Shown: piece by piece, positions 48,360-51,909 of the stretch
Layout: every line of letters starts with the position of its first letter
Numbering within the stretch: position 1 is the first letter of the stretch
Source of the DNA: an uncultured Faecalibacterium sp.
Lineage (GTDB): Bacteria; Bacillota; Clostridia; Oscillospirales; Ruminococcaceae
Length of the DNA: 51,909 nucleotides
Reading direction: 5' to 3'
Assembly: GCA_900551435.1 (NCBI GenBank)
Contig: URVW01000007.1
Coordinates: forward strand, 1-51,909
The notes under the pieces: model-generated
Database searches by the model: none
What the model saw: the letters and a program-made list of their open reading frames with translations, nothing else
Told to the model about the DNA's origin: nothing
Program-made: the position numbers and the translations under genes

Positions 48360-48896
48360 ATGGCTATCCGTAACATTGTAAAAGAAGGCGACCCCATCCT
48401 GAACAAGGTGTGCCGCCCGGTCACCACCTTTGATGACCGTCTGGCCACCCTGCTGGACGACATGCGCGAGACGATGATCGCCGCAGACGGCGTGGGTCTG
48501 GCCGGCCCGCAGGTGGGCATGCTCCGCCGCCTGTTCGTCGTGTGGGACACCACCGATGCTCCGGAGGAGATCCCCGAGGATTACGAGTATAAGTTCATCG
48601 ATTTCGTTAACCCCGAGATCCTCGCCGTCTCGGAGGAAGAGGAGACGGCCTATGAGGGCTGCCTGTCCTTCCCGGGCCACAACGGTGCTGTGACCCGTCC
48701 TGAGGCCGTCAAGGTCCGCGCACAGGACCGCAACGGCAACTGGTTCGAACTGGAGGCCGAAGGTCTGCTGGCCCGCTGCATCCAGCACGAGAACGACCAT
48801 CTGGATGGCATCACCATCATGCAGTCCAGCGAGTATTTCTATGAGGATACCGAAGAGGGCCGCGCCGCTGCCCGCAAAGCGAAAGGAAACCAGTAA
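48360..48896 (+). CDS. def: peptide deformylase
   Basis: A 178-residue metal hydrolase that removes the formyl group from nascent N-terminal Met. The three motifs are GVGLAGPQVG (GxGxAAPQ variant), EGCLSFP with the metal ligand C101, and HENDH with H143, E144 and H147. A slightly acidic C-terminal tail follows. Overlaps fmt by one base, its functional partner. Confidence 0.95.
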   Translation: MAIRNIVKEGDPILNKVCRPVTTFDDRLATLLDDMRETMIAADGVGLAGPQVGMLRRLFVVWDTTDAPEEIPEDYEYKFIDFVNPEILAVSEEEETAYEGCLSFPGHNGAVTRPEAVKVRAQDRNGNWFELEAEGLLARCIQHENDHLDGITIMQSSEYFYEDTEEGRAAARKAKGNQ

Positions 48897-49816
48897 TGCG
48901 CATTTTGTTCATGGGAACGCCGGATATCGCCGCCGAGTGCCTGAAGGCGCTTTACGCGGCCGGACATGAGATCTGCGGCGTTTACACCCGCCGGGATAAG
49001 CCAGTGGGCCGCAAGCAGGTGCTCACGGCCCCGCCGGTCAAAGAAGTTGCGCTCGAGCACGGCACGCCGGTGTTCCAGCCCCGCACCCTGCGGGACGGCG
49101 GCGAGGATGCCAACATCCGCGCCCTTGCGCCGGAACTGATCGTGGTGGTGGCCTATGGCTGTCTGCTGCCCGCCAGCGTACTGAGCATCGCGAAATATGG
49201 CTGCATCAACCTGCATGTCTCGCTGCTGCCCAAATACCGCGGCAGCGCGCCGGTACAGTGGGCCGTCCTGAATGGCGACACCGAAACGGGCGTGACCATC
49301 ATGCAGCTGGACGAAGGGCTGGATACCGGTGATGTTCTGGTCTGCGAAAAGATCGCCATTGACCCGGAAGAGACGAGCGGAGAGCTGTTCGACCGCGTGA
49401 CTGCGGTGGGTGCGCGCGTTTTGTGCGAGACGATCCCGCAGATCGCAGCCGGGACCCTGACCCCGCAACCGCAGGATCACGAGAAGGCCACGCTGGCCCC
49501 CATGCTTGACAAAGAGCTGGCAGAGTTCAAGCTGACCGACACCGCAGAGCATATCCATAACTGGGTGCGCGGCATGAATCCGTGGCCAATGGCATGGTTC
49601 ATGACTTCCGGCGGCAAAAAGGTCAAGGTGACCGAGTGCCGTGCGGTTTCTTCGAACGGAGAAGCTCCCGGCACAGTGCTGGCCACGAAGCCGCTGACGG
49701 TGGCTTGTGCTGACGGGGCGGTTCAGCTGCTACATGTCGTTCCGGAGGGCAAAAAGCCGATGGACGGCACGTCGTATGCGGCCGGTCTGCGCCTGAAAGC
49801 GGGGGATACCCTGTGA
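48896..49816 (+). CDS. fmt: methionyl-tRNA formyltransferase
   Basis: A 306-residue enzyme formylating initiator Met-tRNA. The formyl-tetrahydrofolate domain shows CINLHVSLLPKYRGSAPVQWAVLNG with the SLLPKYRG signature near residue 110. A C-terminal tRNA-binding domain follows from about residue 205. It overlaps def by one base and rsmB by four. Confidence 0.95.
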   Translation: MRILFMGTPDIAAECLKALYAAGHEICGVYTRRDKPVGRKQVLTAPPVKEVALEHGTPVFQPRTLRDGGEDANIRALAPELIVVVAYGCLLPASVLSIAKYGCINLHVSLLPKYRGSAPVQWAVLNGDTETGVTIMQLDEGLDTGDVLVCEKIAIDPEETSGELFDRVTAVGARVLCETIPQIAAGTLTPQPQDHEKATLAPMLDKELAEFKLTDTAEHIHNWVRGMNPWPMAWFMTSGGKKVKVTECRAVSSNGEAPGTVLATKPLTVACADGAVQLLHVVPEGKKPMDGTSYAAGLRLKAGDTL

Positions 49817-51138
49817 GCGGCGCAAATCCCCGCGCGGCGGCAGTCGCGGCGCTGGTCCGGCAGGAGCAGGATGGCTTTTCCAATCTGGTCCTCGACGCCG
49901 AGCTGAAGCGCCAGAAGCTGGAAGGCCGCGATAAAGCATTCGCCAGCGCGATTTTTTACACGGTCCTTGAGCATCAGGGTACGCTGGACTATATCCTTTC
50001 GCAGTTTCTGCCCAAGGGGCTGGCCAAGCTGGACGCTCCCGTCCGTGAAATTTTGCGTTCGGCGCTGGCACAGGCCCGCTATATGCAGGTTCCTATTTCG
50101 GCGGCGGTCAACGAAGCTGTCAAATTGACCCGAACCTTCAAAAAATCCAGCGCGTCGGGGCTGGTCAATGCCGTTCTGCGCCGCGCGTGCAGTTACGATT
50201 TGAAAGCGGCGAAGTTCAAAAATGAGACAGAGCGCCTGATGGTGCTCGGCTCTGCGGGAAAGGACGTCGCGGGATTTCTCCGGAAGCACTACCCGGAAGA
50301 AGCGCTGGGCATCCTGACCTATGCCGCTGACGGAGGAAAGACCAGCCTTCGGGCGAATCCACTCAAGGCAGATGCCAAAACGCTCTGTGAGCAGCTTTCT
50401 GCGCTGGGTGCGGAAGCCGAACCGGGCAGCGTTCCGGGCAGCGTGCTGGCCAAATTCGAGGGAAGCCCTGCGGATAACGACTTGTTCCGCGCGGGATCTT
50501 ACCATGTCGAGGGTCAGGCCAGCCAGCTTGCCGCGCTCTGCGTGGAAGCGAAGCCGGGGGATACGGTCCTTGATCTGTGCGCAGCTCCGGGCGGCAAGAC
50601 GCTTTTGCTGGCCGAAGAGATGCAGGGGACCGGGCGGCTCGTCAGCTGTGACGCCGCCGAGAACCGGGTCCGGCTCATTCGGGCGGCGGTGGAGCGGATG
50701 GGCTTTTCCAACGTGGAAACGCTCTGCAACGATGCCACCAAGCCGAATCCGAAGCTTCCGCTGGCCGACCGCATTCTGGTGGATGCCCCGTGCAGCGGCC
50801 TTGGCATTCTGGCTAAAAAGCCGGATATCCGCTACAAAACGCTGGACAAGGCCCGCCACGATGAATTATTAGCGACGCAGTCGGCCATTCTGGACACAGC
50901 GGCTTCGCTGCTGAAAACCGGAGGACGGCTGGTCTATTCGACCTGCACCATCGACCCTTCGGAAAATGAACAGCAGGTCGCAGTATTCTTGGCGCGTCAC
51001 CCGGAATTTTCCGTCGTGACGCCCAACGTCCCGTTCCCCGCCGGGATGACTGTAACGGAACACGGGGCGCTCTCCGTGCCCACCCGCACGGGGATGGACG
51101 GCTTCTTCCTCTGCGCGATGCAGAAAGCGCAGGGCTGA
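49813..51138 (+). CDS. rsmB: 16S rRNA (cytosine-967-C5)-methyltransferase
   Basis: A 441-residue protein. The N-terminal NusB-like RNA-binding domain covers about residues 1-130. The SAM motif is LDLCAAPGGKT near residue 255. The two catalytic cysteines are in DAPCSGLG near 326 and STCTIDPSENE near 378. A GTG start at 49813 overlaps the fmt stop by four bases. Its target is inferred from the family. Confidence 0.94.
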   Translation: MSGANPRAAAVAALVRQEQDGFSNLVLDAELKRQKLEGRDKAFASAIFYTVLEHQGTLDYILSQFLPKGLAKLDAPVREILRSALAQARYMQVPISAAVNEAVKLTRTFKKSSASGLVNAVLRRACSYDLKAAKFKNETERLMVLGSAGKDVAGFLRKHYPEEALGILTYAADGGKTSLRANPLKADAKTLCEQLSALGAEAEPGSVPGSVLAKFEGSPADNDLFRAGSYHVEGQASQLAALCVEAKPGDTVLDLCAAPGGKTLLLAEEMQGTGRLVSCDAAENRVRLIRAAVERMGFSNVETLCNDATKPNPKLPLADRILVDAPCSGLGILAKKPDIRYKTLDKARHDELLATQSAILDTAASLLKTGGRLVYSTCTIDPSENEQQVAVFLARHPEFSVVTPNVPFPAGMTVTEHGALSVPTRTGMDGFFLCAMQKAQG

Positions 51139-51174
51139 GCGCCGCCCGATTCGTAGGAACGATAGGAGACAACC

Positions 51175-51909
51175 ATGGAACAAAAACGCTGTATTTCCTC
51201 CCTGACGCTGGAACAGCTGTCGGCGGAGCTGAAAGCGCTGGGCCAGCCCGGGTTCCGGGCCAAGCAGATCTTCCACTGGGTCCATCAGAAGCTGGTCACG
51301 GAGTTTTCGGCCATGACCGACCAGCCTAAGACCCTGCTGGCAAAGCTGGAAGAGACTTTCTACATCGCCGCGCCGCAGATCGAGCGCCGTCAGGAAGCCA
51401 AAGACGGCACGGTGAAGTATCTGCTGCGGATGGCCGACGGCAACTGCATCGAAACAGTCGTCATGCGCTATCATTATGGCAACACGGTCTGCGTGTCCAC
51501 GCAGGTCGGCTGCCGGATGGGCTGCCGCTTCTGCGCCTCCACACAGGCGGGCCGCGTGCGCAATCTGGAAGCGGGCGAGATCTGCTCGGAAATTTATACC
51601 GCCCAAAAGGACATCGGCGAGCGCATCTCGCACATCGTGCTGATGGGCATTGGCGAGCCGCTGGATAATTTTGATGAAGTGATGCGCTTTCTCGAGAATA
51701 TCACCTCGCCGGAGGGCGTCAACATCGGAATGCGGAACATCAGCCTTTCCACCTGCGGCCTTGTGCCGAAGATCGACCTTCTGGCCGAGAAAAAGCTGCA
51801 GCTGACCCTTTCCGTTTCGCTCCACGCCCCCAACAACGAGATCCGCAGCGGGATGATGCCCGTCAACGATGCCTACCCGGTGGAGCAGCTGATCCAGACC
51901 GTGCGCCGG
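51175..51909 (+). CDS. rlmN: 23S rRNA (adenine-2503-C2)-methyltransferase, 3' part outside the window
   Basis: The frame opens at ATG 51175 (TAGGAG upstream) and is still open at the window end, giving 245 residues of about 350. N-terminal helical part, then the radical SAM cluster CRMGCRFC near residue 112 and the downstream MGIGEPLDNFDEV and SLSTCGLVPKI segments of RlmN. It methylates C2 of A2503 in 23S rRNA and of A37 in tRNA. It continues the priA-def-fmt-rsmB operon. Confidence 0.93.
   Translation, partial: MEQKRCISSLTLEQLSAELKALGQPGFRAKQIFHWVHQKLVTEFSAMTDQPKTLLAKLEETFYIAAPQIERRQEAKDGTVKYLLRMADGNCIETVVMRYHYGNTVCVSTQVGCRMGCRFCASTQAGRVRNLEAGEICSEIYTAQKDIGERISHIVLMGIGEPLDNFDEVMRFLENITSPEGVNIGMRNISLSTCGLVPKIDLLAEKKLQLTLSVSLHAPNNEIRSGMMPVNDAYPVEQLIQTVRR

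Noticed and set aside
1..51909. CRISPR array, rRNA genes or insertion sequences with transposase
   Set aside because: No regularly spaced repeats, no rRNA-like sequence and no transposase motifs were seen; the only recombinase is the serine recombinase.

Overview
The window is chromosomal DNA of a GC-rich member of the Clostridia, most likely Faecalibacterium or a close Oscillospiraceae relative. The signs are Shine-Dalgarno (SD) sites of the GGAGG type, a zinc-type L28 gene, the SCIFF six-cysteine peptide with its radical-SAM maturase (a marker of Clostridia), RemA, GerW, ScpA/ScpB and the yicC-remA-gmk-priA-def-fmt-rsmB-rlmN gene order. Genus is inference; no rRNA is present.

Layout. 0-9 kb is housekeeping: a HAD hydrolase, a MoxR/DUF58/DUF4129 operon, a penicillin-binding transpeptidase, secG and rnr. 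9-17 kb is a row of single-gene units, each with its own promoter and terminator: oleate hydratase, a Tat-exported 5'-nucleotidase, a family 3 glycosidase and a beta-helix lipoprotein. 17.3-24.8 kb is an accessory island with lower GC and different codon use. It lies beside tRNA-Gln(CTG) and carries a large serine recombinase, Mrr-like nucleases, four small helix-turn-helix regulators, small peptides and a five-gene leftward operon. 25-31 kb holds a DUF2508 gene, scfA-scfB, a decarboxylase-like PLP enzyme and an ABC exporter. 31-36.4 kb runs leftwards: copA with a fused copZ, csoR, an isomerase/esterase/DUF4250 operon and rpmB. 36.5-44 kb holds a site-2 protease, scpA-scpB-DUF2953, gerW, an rRNA pseudouridine synthase and a three-gene biotin transcarboxylase-like operon. 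44-51.9 kb is the yicC to rlmN operon, with rlmN cut off by the window end.

How the parts work together. The copper genes form one circuit: CsoR, with a CsoR-type palindrome just downstream of its own promoter, and a P-type ATPase whose last domain has its own SD and ATG and could also be made as free CopZ. The biotin operon has an acyl-CoA carboxyltransferase, a biotin carrier and an oxoacid carboxyltransferase. It has no biotin carboxylase and no membrane decarboxylase nearby, which is the composition of a transcarboxylase. The SCIFF genes are followed, with a 4-base overlap, by a PLP enzyme.

The most unusual part is the recombinase leader at 19.62-19.76 kb. The recombinase SD lies in a hairpin that competes with a larger upstream hairpin. 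The opposite strand carries a near-consensus promoter and an intrinsic terminator that would make an antisense RNA of about 75 nt against the upstream arm. Two related hairpins with compensatory base changes lie at the two ends of the island and may mark its attachment sites.
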